Source: Polaribacter porphyrae (GTDB lineage: Bacteria > Bacteroidota > Bacteroidia > Flavobacteriales > Flavobacteriaceae). From it: DNA of 64,000 bases. Below are positions 52,894-62,192 of this stretch, in pieces. The stretch lies in NCBI RefSeq assembly GCF_002954685.1, contig NZ_MSCN01000001.1, forward strand, positions 3,080,841 to 3,144,840. The letters are read 5' to 3'. How positions within the stretch are numbered: the stretch's first letter is position 1; the number at the start of each line of letters is the position of its first letter. Made by a program: the position numbers and the translations under genes. The notes below the pieces were generated by a model. The model did not search any database, was not told the origin of the DNA, and saw only the letters and a program-made list of their open reading frames with translations.

Positions 52894-53432
52894 TTGGCTT
52901 TTTGATACGCTTCTTTTAACCAAGTAATTAATTCTTCATCAATTTGTGTAACCTCTGTTAATTGGACTCTATGTGTACACATAGTTCCAAAAGAACCAGA
53001 ATTACCAAGTCTATCCGTAGTTGGTTTGTCTTTTAGTTTTAAACCTAAATCTATTCTTGTTTTTGTGGCTGGTTTTATCAATGTAAATTGTTTCTTTCTT
53101 ACAACACTTACACTTGTTTTTTTAGGTACTATTTTAACATCATTCCCAAAACTTGAAACAACTTCAATAAGTTTATTGTACATAGGCAATAATTGCTCTT
53201 TTCCTTTGTATTGATTTGCAACTAAATCTTCATTTGTGTTATTATTTTCTTTAGAAAGTGAAACAATTGTGTTTGCAAATCCATGAGTTACATTGTATTC
53301 TTGTTTTAAAAATTTTACTGCTTCTCCGTGTTTAGCAAAAGCTTTTTCTTTTAAAATTTTTTTCCATTCTTCTAATGATTTTCCTGTTTTTTCTGGCATA
53401 TTGCCAATCATAGTTTGTAAAGCTTTGTCCAT
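52890..53432 (-). CDS. DUF4287/DUF5655-type protein
   Basis: 180 residues. LEEWKKILKEKAFAKHGEAVKFLKQEYNVTHGFANTIVSLS is DUF4287, and KEQLLPMYNKLIEVVSSFG, IVPKKTSVSVVRKKQFTLIKPATKTRIDLGL resembles DUF5655. Function unknown. It starts three bases before the stop of the SRPBCC gene. Confidence 0.85.
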   Translation of the reverse strand: MDKALQTMIGNMPEKTGKSLEEWKKILKEKAFAKHGEAVKFLKQEYNVTHGFANTIVSLSKENNNTNEDLVANQYKGKEQLLPMYNKLIEVVSSFGNDVKIVPKKTSVSVVRKKQFTLIKPATKTRIDLGLKLKDKPTTDRLGNSGSFGTMCTHRVQLTEVTQIDEELITWLKEAYQKAN

Positions 53433-53435
53433 AAC

Positions 53436-54011
53436 TTAATATTTTACTGAAGTTTTTCCGGTTTCTAAATAGTTGATAAGATTACCACAAGATGTTACAT
53501 TTCCTTGAATAAAGAATTTTAAAAGGGAGTTGTATTTTTTGGAATTCTTGTAGCCAATACCATAAGAAATAACCTCTGTTTTTGAGGTGTTAATTTCTTT
53601 AAAATGAATAATATTGAATAAATCTTTTTCGTCTTTTTTCATAAACTCCGGAAAGTTTTTTGTGAGTTTTGCCTGTAATGTAATTTGCTTTTTAGGAATG
53701 TAATTTACAACATAAAGAGTAATTGTGTTTTTATCTCCAATTTCCCCTTTTTTGTTATAATTGGTTCTAATTCTTCCATTTATTTTAAAATCTACCTCTG
53801 CAATTGATGTAGCCCAACTTTCCCAACCTTTTTTAGTTGTGTAAGCATTCCATACAGAATCTATGGGAACATTTACTGTAAAACTTTGTTTTAAAACGAT
53901 GTTGTTTGCAATGGTAGTATCTATTTCCGAAAGTATTCTATCTTCCAGTTTTTGCCCCATTAAAATTATTGGTAAGCAAAAAAGTGAAAAGAATACCAAT
54001 AGATTTCTCAT
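53436..54011 (-). CDS. SRPBCC/AHSA1-like exported protein
   Basis: 191 residues from the ATG at 54009-54011; an upstream TTG (54032) would add seven residues before the signal peptide. The signal peptide is MRNLLVFFSLFCLPIILMG. KQSFTVNVPIDSVWNAYTTKKGWESWATSIAEVDFKINGRIR matches the START-like AHSA1 fold. Exported AHSA1-like proteins are known in Bacteroidota but uncharacterised. Probably binds a hydrophobic ligand. Confidence 0.75.
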   Translation of the reverse strand: MRNLLVFFSLFCLPIILMGQKLEDRILSEIDTTIANNIVLKQSFTVNVPIDSVWNAYTTKKGWESWATSIAEVDFKINGRIRTNYNKKGEIGDKNTITLYVVNYIPKKQITLQAKLTKNFPEFMKKDEKDLFNIIHFKEINTSKTEVISYGIGYKNSKKYNSLLKFFIQGNVTSCGNLINYLETGKTSVKY

Positions 54012-54068
54012 ATTTTTGGAGTTATATGACAAAAAAACAAACTTCTTATAAATATCAATAGTAAAAAA

Positions 54069-54899
54069 TTAACCTTTTTTATCTAGAGGGAAAAAATTAG
54101 GTTCTCCTTTATGAAAATTTGAGGAGATAAATTCTTGAGGATTAAAACCAGAAAATTCTTTAAATTCTTTGATAAAATGAGATTGATCTGAATACCCAAA
54201 TTCATAGGCAATTTGAGACCACTCTATTTTTTCTTTATTTCTTATTTTTAATAAAACTTCATTAAACCTGAAAATTCTATGTAGTGTTTTAGGAGTTAAT
54301 CCACAGAATTTTTTAAACTGATGTATTAAGTGTTTTTGAGTTTTTGAATAGCTTTTAACGATAGAATTATGTTCTAAAAAAGGTTTTACTTTTAATGTAT
54401 TTATTATTTCAATTAACTCTTTTTGTGGTTGTTTTTTTATTTTAAAAGTCTTGTTTAGAAAGCTTTCTGCAATTTCAAATTTTTCCTTTGTAGTTTTTTT
54501 ATTTTTAATGATTTCTCTTAATTGTAAAATTGAGTCTCCAAAAATTGTTTCAGCAGCAACTACTTTATCATTCAAGTTATTTATTGGAATATTTAAAAAA
54601 GGATAAGCTCCAAAAGGTTTAAACTGAATGACAAACATTTCTGAATTTTGATGCGCAGAAATAGACAAATAGTTTTTGTGAATTCCAGAAATCCACACTT
54701 TATTATAAACACCATTTGGTTTTAAAGTTTCATTATCAAAAGTATTTCTTGTAAATCCATCTAACTCAAAAATGATGAATAAATTTCCTGTAGGAACTAC
54801 TCTTTCAATAGAATGTTCTGGTTGAAATCCTTTAAAATAAAAGACACTTTCTATAAAAGTGCTCAAGGTGTTTTTTAATGTATGTGTTTCAAAAATCAT
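54069..54899 (-). CDS. AraC family transcriptional regulator
   Basis: 276 residues. The N-terminal part (20-105, SIERVVPTGNLFIIFELDG) is a cupin-like effector domain, and the C-terminal part (about 165-265, LHRIFRFNEVLLKIRNKEKIEWSQIAYEFGYSDQSHFIKEFKEFSGFNPQEF) a double AraC helix-turn-helix. Effector and targets unknown. Divergent from rsmI. Confidence 0.9.
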   Translation of the reverse strand: MIFETHTLKNTLSTFIESVFYFKGFQPEHSIERVVPTGNLFIIFELDGFTRNTFDNETLKPNGVYNKVWISGIHKNYLSISAHQNSEMFVIQFKPFGAYPFLNIPINNLNDKVVAAETIFGDSILQLREIIKNKKTTKEKFEIAESFLNKTFKIKKQPQKELIEIINTLKVKPFLEHNSIVKSYSKTQKHLIHQFKKFCGLTPKTLHRIFRFNEVLLKIRNKEKIEWSQIAYEFGYSDQSHFIKEFKEFSGFNPQEFISSNFHKGEPNFFPLDKKG

Positions 54900-54950
54900 A
54901 ATGCTAAAGACTAATGTAGCTAAATTTAAATTAATAATTACATTTGTGGT

Positions 54951-55622
54951 ATGAGTAAACTTTATTTAGTTCCTACCCCAATTGGTAATTTAGAAGATAT
55001 GACTTTTAGAGCGATTAAAGTTTTAAAAGAAGTTGATTTTATTCTAGCAGAAGACACAAGAACAAGTGGAAAATTATTAAAGCACTTTGAGATTTCTACA
55101 CAAATGCATAGTCATCATATGCACAATGAGCATAAATCGATTGAAAGGATTTTAAACAGAATAAAAAGCGGAGAAACGTGTGCTGTAATTTCTGATGCTG
55201 GTACACCAGCCATTTCTGACCCAGGTTTTTTATTGACAAGAGCTTGCGTTGAAAATGATATTGATGTAGAATGTTTACCTGGAGCAACTGCATTTGTACC
55301 AGCTTTGGTAAATTCTGGTTTACCTAATGACAAGTTTGTTTTTGAAGGATTTTTGCCCGTAAAAAAAGGGCGTCAAACTCGATTAAAATTGTTGACTGAA
55401 GAAAAAAGAACCATTATTTTTTATGAATCTCCTCATAAATTACTAAAAACATTGGGCAATTTTGTAGAATATTTTGGTGCAGATAGAAAGGTTTCTGTTT
55501 CTAGAGAATTAACAAAAATGTTCGAAGAAACAAAAAGAGGAACTGCTACTGAAGTTTTAGAATATTATACTAATAAACCTGCAAAAGGAGAGATTGTTAT
55601 TGTTGTTGAGGGGAAAAAATGA
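54951..55622 (+). CDS. rsmI: 16S rRNA 2'-O-methyltransferase RsmI
   Basis: 223 residues. MSKLYLVPTPIGNLEDMTFRA, EDTRTSGKLLKHF, SDAGTPAISDPG and YESPHKL are RsmI signatures. It methylates the ribose of C1402 of 16S rRNA. The length fits. Divergent from the AraC gene, 51 bases apart. Confidence 0.97.
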   Translation: MSKLYLVPTPIGNLEDMTFRAIKVLKEVDFILAEDTRTSGKLLKHFEISTQMHSHHMHNEHKSIERILNRIKSGETCAVISDAGTPAISDPGFLLTRACVENDIDVECLPGATAFVPALVNSGLPNDKFVFEGFLPVKKGRQTRLKLLTEEKRTIIFYESPHKLLKTLGNFVEYFGADRKVSVSRELTKMFEETKRGTATEVLEYYTNKPAKGEIVIVVEGKK

Positions 55623-55671
55623 TACTAAATACTTAATATTAGAAATCCTAAACAGATTAAAATAATTTCTT

Positions 55672-55785
55672 TTAAATATTTAGTTTTTTCTTTTGTTTTC
55701 GATCTTGAAAAATAAGACTTAATACACATATTAGAACTATAATTGAAACTGCTATTTCTTTAAAACGATTATCTATAAATTCCAT
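55672..55785 (-). CDS. 37-residue membrane microprotein
   Basis: ATG at 55783-55785 and TAA at 55672-55674. The sequence has a short acidic-basic N-terminus (MEFIDNRFKE), one hydrophobic helix (IAVSIIVLICVLSLIF) and a basic tail (QDRKQKKKLNI), a typical single-pass small protein topology with a cytoplasmic Lys-rich end. It stands alone in a 380-base gap; no other gene is visible in the rest of the gap (55786-56003). Coding status is not proven. Confidence 0.45.
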   Translation of the reverse strand: MEFIDNRFKEIAVSIIVLICVLSLIFQDRKQKKKLNI

Positions 55786-56003
55786 AATTCATGATTTTTA
55801 TTTTGCTAAACTATTCCCCTAAATTTTACTTTTTAGGACATGAGAATAGATTTAGTATAATTTCAATTTTAAAGTGAACAAATTTTTAAATTTAAAATAG
55901 AGCAGTTTTAAAAAAAAAGGTAAATAAAATTCAAAATAAATTTTATTTAGCTGGTTTAAAATAAAGATAAATTTAAATGTCTTATCCAAATGTGTTTCTA
56001 AAT

Positions 56004-56507
56004 CTACATTTTTTTAGTTTTAATAATGATGACTCCATTTGGTGCATTATACTCTTTTATAGCTTTCTTTCCTTTAACAATCTTAACACTTTCAATCTCA
56101 TAGGTTTTAAGCTCTTTAAAGGTTTTTTCATCAGAAACTTTACCATCGATAAGAACCATAGGTGATTTCTTACCAGAGAAAACTTTAGTTTCTTTAGAGA
56201 CTTTTTGATACATATTTTCACTCTGTTTCATCTCTTTCGTTTTTATAAATACAACTCCATTTGGAGCATTATATTTTTTTAAAGCTTCTTGCTTTTTCAT
56301 AACCATAATAGATGCAATTTTACTTTGATCTATTAATTCCATTGGAAAATCAAACAATTTTCCATTTACATAAATAATCGGATTTGCTCCTTCTTGTAAC
56401 TTTACCAAAAGATTTTCTTTATCTTCTATTTTAGTTTCTTTTTTTTGAGCTTGTGTTATTGAAATTGTAAACAAAGCCATTATTATTACGAATACTAGTT
56501 TTCTCAT
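56004..56507 (-). CDS. Exported protein with two TonB-plug-like repeats
   Basis: 167 residues with a signal peptide (1-20). Two copies of a module of about 55 residues follow, each ending YNAPNGV(V/I)xIKTK and including a (V/I)xGK start; the pattern resembles the strand-helix-strand of TonB receptor plugs (IESVKIVKGKKAIKEY and NGVIIIKTK). No barrel follows. It is the third gene of the sigma/anti-sigma operon, 18 bases after the anti-sigma gene, so it may take part in signalling. Confidence 0.75.
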   Translation of the reverse strand: MRKLVFVIIMALFTISITQAQKKETKIEDKENLLVKLQEGANPIIYVNGKLFDFPMELIDQSKIASIMVMKKQEALKKYNAPNGVVFIKTKEMKQSENMYQKVSKETKVFSGKKSPMVLIDGKVSDEKTFKELKTYEIESVKIVKGKKAIKEYNAPNGVIIIKTKKM

Positions 56508-56525
56508 TTTTATGTTATTTATTTT

Positions 56526-56951
56526 TTATTGAATTTTAGAATACACAATTACCAATTCATTTTCTAAAATAATTTTATAATTTTCTTCTTGTTTTTCATT
56601 CTCAAACATTGCTTTTGCTTCGTTTAATAAAGCTTCTTTTTCTGCAATTGTCATTTCAGTTTCTTTATTACTATACATGTAAAGTGTAATAATCAGCACA
56701 ATAGAAGCTGCTACAGAAAGCCAACCATAATTGAATTTATTAGACTTTTTTGTTTTTCCTTCAAAAGAATCCCATAATTTCTCATTGAAATTTTCTGGAA
56801 CTTCTTTTTTACTATTTTTTACAAATGATGATACTTTTTTAATACTATTGTCAGGAATATCAGTAGTTTCAAATAAAGTCTTTTCTTGCTCTAAAGAAGT
56901 TGTTCCAGATTTATATTTTTGAATAAGATTTTTAATATGTTCCTCTTTCAT
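56526..56951 (-). CDS. Probable anti-sigma factor
   Basis: 141 residues: N-terminal cytoplasmic helical part (LIQKYKSGTTSLEQEKTLFE), one membrane helix (about 76-93, YGWLSVAASIVLIITLYMY) and a small C-terminal periplasmic region. Its gene overlaps the sigma gene by 20 bases, the usual arrangement for co-produced anti-sigma factors. No FecR or RskA domain is obvious. Confidence 0.7.
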   Translation of the reverse strand: MKEEHIKNLIQKYKSGTTSLEQEKTLFETTDIPDNSIKKVSSFVKNSKKEVPENFNEKLWDSFEGKTKKSNKFNYGWLSVAASIVLIITLYMYSNKETEMTIAEKEALLNEAKAMFENEKQEENYKIILENELVIVYSKIQ

Positions 56952-57447
56952 AACTATATTTTTTTTCTAGTGCAATACCTATATATTTCCTTGCTCTCGA
57001 TAATAAAACACGAGCATGTTCTTTTTTTATTTCTAAAGCAGTAGCTATTTCTGTAAATTCATAACCATCAATATCTCTCATCATAAAAACTTCTTGTTGC
57101 TGATTTGGAATTTCTTTCAAAATTTCTAATACAATTTTTTGTAACTCTTGCCATTCAAAATCCACATGAGAATCAGAAGATTTTACGGTTTTAAAATATA
57201 TTGTTGCATCCTCTACAATCATTGGTTTTTTTCTGATAACATCTATACAATGATTTCTAGCAGTTAAAAAAACCAGCCCTTTTATATTAGGATGTTTCGC
57301 AACTTTATTTCGCTTTTCCCATAGTTTTAACATGATTTCCTGTATGGCATCTTCAGCATTGATATCACTACCAAGCATTCTTGCAACCATTGGATAAATA
57401 CGTTCTGATAATGAAAATACTTTAAGCTTAAAGTCTTGTTTGTTCAT
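56932..57447 (-). CDS. ECF-type RNA polymerase sigma factor
   Basis: 171 residues. Region 2 (NAEDAIQEIMLKLWEKR, NIKGLVFLTARNHCID) and region 4 (LEILKEIPNQQQEVFMMRDIDGYEFTEIATALEIKKEHARVLLSRAR) are complete. It should direct transcription of a small regulon when released by the partner membrane protein at 56526. The gene starts about 100 bases from the divergent hopJ gene. Confidence 0.93.
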   Translation of the reverse strand: MNKQDFKLKVFSLSERIYPMVARMLGSDINAEDAIQEIMLKLWEKRNKVAKHPNIKGLVFLTARNHCIDVIRKKPMIVEDATIYFKTVKSSDSHVDFEWQELQKIVLEILKEIPNQQQEVFMMRDIDGYEFTEIATALEIKKEHARVLLSRARKYIGIALEKKYSYERGTY

Positions 57448-57554
57448 TCTTATTTCTATAACGTAAAAAAGTAATCATTCATAACAAAGAATTTTGTTTT
57501 TCTTTAGAGTAAGATAAGATAAATGACTTTATTTGATGTAAATTTTTAATAATA

Positions 57555-57899
57555 ATGACAATTCAAGATTTTAAAAATAGATTAGAAGCAAACCCATTAA
57601 AAATTACATTTTCTGAAACAATGCAAGTAATTGAAGCCAATTATCACTTTATACCAACTTCTTTTGCAAATGGAGATATTAAAAATGAAGTAGGAGAGAA
57701 TTCAGGTTCTTGTAAATTATTTGCATTTGCAATGCATCAAAAACTAACAAAAGAGGAAGCTCTTTTTTGTTTTGGAGAACATTATCAATCTGTATTGAAT
57801 GATGCAAATGGAACTTCTCACCAAAATATCAGAAATTTTATGAAAACTGGTTTTGAAGGTTTAGATTATCAAGGTGAAGTATTAACTTTAATAACGTAA
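57555..57899 (+). CDS. HopJ-family protein
   Basis: 114 residues. FSETMQVIEANYHFIPTSFANGDIKNEVGENSGSCKLFAFA and FCFGEHYQSVLNDANGTSHQNIRNFM match the HopJ type III effector family, named for plant pathogens but common in marine bacteria without a type III system. Real function unknown. The stop is followed at once by the uracil-DNA glycosylase gene. Confidence 0.9.
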   Translation: MTIQDFKNRLEANPLKITFSETMQVIEANYHFIPTSFANGDIKNEVGENSGSCKLFAFAMHQKLTKEEALFCFGEHYQSVLNDANGTSHQNIRNFMKTGFEGLDYQGEVLTLIT

Positions 57900-58475
57900 A
57901 TGCAAAACCTTTTATCCCAAATAAAAAAATGCACACTTTGTGAACCTCATTTAGATTTGGGAGCAAATCCTGTGGTTACTGGTCATAAAAATGCTAAAAT
58001 TGGAATTATCGGGCAAGCTCCAGGAACTAAAGTTCATAAATCTGGAATTCCTTGGCATGATGCTAGTGGAAAACAATTAAGAAAATGGCTAAATGTCTAT
58101 GATGATGATTTTTACGATGTAGAAAAATTTGCAATTGTACCTATGGGTTTTTGTTATCCTGGAAAAGGAAAAAGTGGAGATAAACCACCAAGAAAAGAAT
58201 GCGCTCCAAAATGGCATCAACAATTATTTGATAAAATGCCAAATTTAGAACTCATTATTTTAATAGGAATGTATGCACAAAATTATTATTTAAAAGATAA
58301 AGCTAAAAGAACTCTCACTGAAACTGTAGATAATTATCCTGAATATTTACCAAAATACTTTACACTTCCACATCCATCACCAAGAAATCGATTTTGGTTG
58401 ACAAAAAACCCTTGGTTTGAGCAAAATGTTATTCCAGAATTACAGAAAACGATAGCCTCAATTCTTAATTTTTGA
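57900..58475 (+). CDS. Uracil-DNA glycosylase-like protein
   Basis: 191 residues. IGIIGQAPGTKVHKSGIPWHDASGKQLRKWL is the substrate loop of the UDG superfamily (GxxPG-like), and HPSPRNRFW the second motif. A family 4/5-like Fe-S type has Cys motifs; here only CTLCEPH is visible at the N-terminus, so the class is unclear. It would remove uracil from DNA. Directly follows hopJ (no gap); its last 18 bases overlap the DUF1801 gene on the other strand. Confidence 0.82.
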   Translation: MQNLLSQIKKCTLCEPHLDLGANPVVTGHKNAKIGIIGQAPGTKVHKSGIPWHDASGKQLRKWLNVYDDDFYDVEKFAIVPMGFCYPGKGKSGDKPPRKECAPKWHQQLFDKMPNLELIILIGMYAQNYYLKDKAKRTLTETVDNYPEYLPKYFTLPHPSPRNRFWLTKNPWFEQNVIPELQKTIASILNF

Positions 58476-58892
58476 TATTGTTATTCCTTTATTCATTTCT
58501 TTAGCAGTTGAATCTTCTAAAGCCAAATCTATTGCTGATTGTATTAATTTTTCTACTTCTTTATTTTTAAAATCTACTTCAGTCTTTATAGATATATGCC
58601 TCATCCATTTTCCTGTGCCTTGTAATAATTTATTAGAATCATTAAGAATAGTTCCTTTATTAAAAGCAAGGTTAAGATGATTTGTATAAATAGGAATCAT
58701 ACAAAAACCATCACTCATTTTTTTAGAAACAGAATATAAAGATGTTAAAGCGTGTGTGTGATACAATAACTCGTTACTTTTTGGATGAATTTCTAAAATA
58801 AAGTCTCGTAAACCTAAATATAAATTTATAAGTGCGTCTTCTTTGTGCTTTAAGTGCTTTAAAAAATCTGGATGAATAACTCTATTACTCAA
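58458..58892 (-). CDS. DUF1801 domain protein
   Basis: 144 residues. LRDFILEIHPKSNELLYHTHALTSLYSVSKKMSDGFCMIPIYTNHLNLAFNKG, with KWMRHISIK following, matches DUF1801. Function unknown. It overlaps the glycosylase 3' end by 18 bases. Confidence 0.78.
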   Translation of the reverse strand: MSNRVIHPDFLKHLKHKEDALINLYLGLRDFILEIHPKSNELLYHTHALTSLYSVSKKMSDGFCMIPIYTNHLNLAFNKGTILNDSNKLLQGTGKWMRHISIKTEVDFKNKEVEKLIQSAIDLALEDSTAKEMNKGITISKIKN

Positions 58893-58907
58893 AATTTATT
58901 TTGATAA

Positions 58908-59510
58908 TTAATATTTAGAACCATCGTGTTTACCAACTTCAAAGCCATGTTTCCCTAAATATTGATTTCCAGAATCTATGGCATCCTCTTCTAAAGTTGT
59001 TCCCATAGAATCATTCCATCTATTTAAATAGCCAAAGAGAGAAATAACACCTAACATTTCTACAATTTCGCCTTCATTCCAATATTTATACAATTCTTTT
59101 TTAATATCAGCATTTACAGCATTTGGCACCATAGAAGCTGCTAAAGAAAAGTCTAAAGCGGCTCTTTCTGCATTAGAAAAAGCAGGGTGTGTTTTATACT
59201 CCCAAATATTATCTAATTGTTCTTGTTCTGCTCCATAACGTTCTGCAGCTCTTATTGCATGAGCTTGGCAATATCTACAACCAGTTGCGTTGCTAGAAAC
59301 CCAAGCAATCATTCTTTTTAATGCTGATGTTACTCGCCCTTGATTATCCATAACAGCTTTATTTAAATTGATGAAAGCTTTAGAAATTAAAGGTCTGTGT
59401 TGCATTGTTAAAATAGAATTTGGGCAAAAACCCAAAGTTTCATTAAAAAACTCTGCTAGTTTTTTTGTTTCTAAATCGTGTTCTGGTAATAAAGGTGTTA
59501 CTAATGCCAT
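58908..59510 (-). CDS. Carboxymuconolactone decarboxylase/AhpD-like protein
   Basis: 200 residues. CRYCQAHAIRAAERYG gives the AhpD CxxC-His motif (peroxidase-linked redox pair). The rest is helical and matches CMD-type peroxidase-related proteins. Likely a cytoplasmic reductase or hydroperoxidase partner. It starts four bases before the T9SS lectin gene stop. Confidence 0.85.
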   Translation of the reverse strand: MALVTPLLPEHDLETKKLAEFFNETLGFCPNSILTMQHRPLISKAFINLNKAVMDNQGRVTSALKRMIAWVSSNATGCRYCQAHAIRAAERYGAEQEQLDNIWEYKTHPAFSNAERAALDFSLAASMVPNAVNADIKKELYKYWNEGEIVEMLGVISLFGYLNRWNDSMGTTLEEDAIDSGNQYLGKHGFEVGKHDGSKY

Positions 59511-59514
59511 ATTG

Positions 59515-61677
59515 TTATCGTATTAAACTAATGTTTCCAATTTTTTCTATAGAATATCCATTAATATCAGTTAAAACAACTCTAAACCAATACGTGTTTT
59601 CTGGTAGTTTTTTACTTCCATAATTACCATCCCAACCTTGGTCATTTTGTTCTATAGTATACATTAGATTTCCATATCTGTTGTAAATATAAATATTTGA
59701 TTTTGTATAAAATGCTTTATCATAACCATCTATCATCCATAAATCATTTTCATTATCTCCATTTGGTGTAAAGAACCTTGGATATGCTAAAATAGAAAAT
59801 TGATATTCTTGAGTACCACAGCCGTTTTTATCTCTAATATACAAGGTGTGTATTCCTGTTGATAAATTTTGAAAGAAACCTGATGAATTGTAAATTCCAT
59901 TAATATTATCAATAGCAAAATCGTAATTTCCACTACCTAAATTTAAATTGACTACCTGAATTGAATTATTTTTAGAATCATCAGTAATAATAATATCATC
60001 TTTAGTAAGATTTGATTTTTCTGACTCTGTAACTACAATTGTTTGTTCTAAAGAAGTACATCCTGCATCTGAAACAGCACTTACTGTGTAGGTTCCTGAA
60101 GAGTTTACATTTATGGTTGATGTTTGTTCAGAAAGTGAAGCTCCTTCTTTTTTCCAAACATATCTATAGTTACCTTGAGCATTTATGGTTTCTAAATCTA
60201 CAGAACCAACATCTTTACATAGCACATAGTTAGTTTGGGCTATCTCAAAACTTGGTATAGTATTATCTACAACAGCAGTAACTTCTGTTCTATTTGCAGA
60301 AATACAATTGCTATTATTAGCTTCAATAAAATAACTTGTTGTAGCTGTTAAATTAGGTGTTTTGTAATTATCACCCACAAAAATAGGTGTTGTACTAGTT
60401 TCTGTTTCATACCAATATACATTTCCTTCTGATGCTTCAGCACTTAAAATAGCAGCACCAGAACAAATTATATCATTAGTGACAGAAGTAATAGTTGGCT
60501 TTTGATTTAAGGTAATTGTAACAGGAATTCGTGGTAGTGTAGTACAACCATTCACAACTATTGAGGCATAATACTGGGTGGTAGAGGTAATATTATTTAT
60601 AGTTAAATCGTTACCTCTTGCTAATTCTGGTTGAGTGCCTATATTAGGGTTATCATACCAGAAAATTTCGCCTTCATTTGAAGTTGCAGAAATTGTTGCA
60701 GTACCAGATTCGCAAATTGTAGCGTTGGTAGTTGAGGTAATTTGAGGAATATAAATGCTTGTACTTGCCACAATTTGAAGTGATGGATCTCCAGGAGCAC
60801 CATATTCTACTAAATAGCCTTTTGGAATAAAAAGGCCTGTGCCACCTTCATTAGGTAAATCATTCCAAGAACCAAAAATACCTACATCAGGATCTGTAAT
60901 ATGTGCATAATCTTCATCATTAAAATTATTAGGCTCACCTCTATTCCAAAAGGCAAAGTTTGGTGTAGTTCCACTAATTTGTCCTCTCCAAAAAATAGTG
61001 CCTGCTTCTGGTCCTGTAACCCATTTCCATTCGCCTTCAGTTTCTTGATCAGATCCACCAATCCAACCTGCACCAGAAGCTTGTTTCCCAACAAAATCTG
61101 CTTCTTCTTGACTGGTTAGTGTTGCCAAGTAACCTTTTCTTCCAAAATAAGTTCTAGTTTCGGCTTCTACTCTTGCTTGTGTCCAAAGTATATTTGGTCT
61201 TTCAACAAACTCATAAAAATGACCTGTTAACGGTAAATAATTTGCTTCATCAATACTTAAAGAAAATGTTTTTTCTGCTGAAACATTTATAGTAGATGTT
61301 GTAAAGATGATATTTTTTACTGCATCTTCTAAATTAGTTAATAGAATACCTTGATTATTTACAGAAAATAAAGTAAGTTTTCCATCATTTTGATTCCAGT
61401 TGGTAACAATATTTGGATAGCTACCCTCTAATCGTAATAAATCGAAACCTATTTGATAACCAGTAGATATTTGTATAAAAAAAAACTCAACAGTTGCACT
61501 GTTTGGGTCTGAAATTGTAAAATCTGTAACTATGTTTATTGGACTTCCAGGGCAAAAAATTTGTCTTCCTTGGGCAGTAATTGAAGGTGCGTTATTTGTT
61601 TGTGCATAGAAGGTAATACAGCAAAATAAAAAAACAATGCTGCTTAAAAGATTAGAAAAATGAATAGATTTAAACAT
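59515..61677 (-). CDS. Secreted C-type-lectin-like protein with T9SS type B C-terminus
   Basis: 720 residues: signal peptide (about 1-25), an N-terminal beta region (30-155), a C-type lectin-like domain (about 165-290) with the WIGGSDQETEGEWKWVTG block and the EPNN and WND motifs, three Ig-like/PKD-like repeats with paired Cys (about 300-560), and a C-terminal gliding-associated CTD (FTPNGDNENDLWMI onward) that marks type IX secretion, type B. It should be exported to the surface. The EPN motif suggests binding of mannose-like sugars, by analogy only. Confidence 0.88.
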   Translation of the reverse strand: MFKSIHFSNLLSSIVFLFCCITFYAQTNNAPSITAQGRQIFCPGSPINIVTDFTISDPNSATVEFFFIQISTGYQIGFDLLRLEGSYPNIVTNWNQNDGKLTLFSVNNQGILLTNLEDAVKNIIFTTSTINVSAEKTFSLSIDEANYLPLTGHFYEFVERPNILWTQARVEAETRTYFGRKGYLATLTSQEEADFVGKQASGAGWIGGSDQETEGEWKWVTGPEAGTIFWRGQISGTTPNFAFWNRGEPNNFNDEDYAHITDPDVGIFGSWNDLPNEGGTGLFIPKGYLVEYGAPGDPSLQIVASTSIYIPQITSTTNATICESGTATISATSNEGEIFWYDNPNIGTQPELARGNDLTINNITSTTQYYASIVVNGCTTLPRIPVTITLNQKPTITSVTNDIICSGAAILSAEASEGNVYWYETETSTTPIFVGDNYKTPNLTATTSYFIEANNSNCISANRTEVTAVVDNTIPSFEIAQTNYVLCKDVGSVDLETINAQGNYRYVWKKEGASLSEQTSTINVNSSGTYTVSAVSDAGCTSLEQTIVVTESEKSNLTKDDIIITDDSKNNSIQVVNLNLGSGNYDFAIDNINGIYNSSGFFQNLSTGIHTLYIRDKNGCGTQEYQFSILAYPRFFTPNGDNENDLWMIDGYDKAFYTKSNIYIYNRYGNLMYTIEQNDQGWDGNYGSKKLPENTYWFRVVLTDINGYSIEKIGNISLIR

Positions 61678-61760
61678 TATACGAATTAACTTCTATCTGT
61701 TTTATTACATTTGTATTCAAGCACAATTTAAGGCTTAATTTTTTTAATAAAAGATAAATT

Positions 61761-62192
61761 ATGGTTAAAAATATAGTAACTACAACATGGACTCAAAAAT
61801 CGCAATTTGAAAGCGATAACCCAAGTGGATATAAATTAACAATGTTTGATAAATCTAAAGATAATGGAGCCATTGTAGGTTTTGCACCAAAAGCTCTAAT
61901 GCTATCATCTTTGGCAGGTTGTTCTGGTTTAGATGTAGTTTCTTTGTTAGAAAAAATGAGAGCTGAAGTTGCTGATTTTTATATTGAAATTACAGGAGAG
62001 TTAACAGACGAACATCCTAAATATTATAATAAAGTAAAAGTAGATTATCATTTTACAGATGCAGAATTACAGCCAGAAAAGATTCAGAAAGCAGTAAATC
62101 TATCTGTTACAAAATATTGTGGAGTTATGGAAATGTTTCGTCAATTTGCAGAGGTTGAAACAGAAATTCACTTGCATCATCTAGAAGTATAA
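61761..62192 (+). CDS. OsmC/Ohr-family protein
   Basis: 143 residues. GFAPKALMLSSLAGCSGLDVVSLLEKM includes the conserved first Cys and VTKYCGVMEMF the second Cys of the OsmC peroxidase family. It reduces organic hydroperoxides with thiols. Starts at the ATG 61761; recJ follows. Confidence 0.92.
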   Translation: MVKNIVTTTWTQKSQFESDNPSGYKLTMFDKSKDNGAIVGFAPKALMLSSLAGCSGLDVVSLLEKMRAEVADFYIEITGELTDEHPKYYNKVKVDYHFTDAELQPEKIQKAVNLSVTKYCGVMEMFRQFAEVETEIHLHHLEV

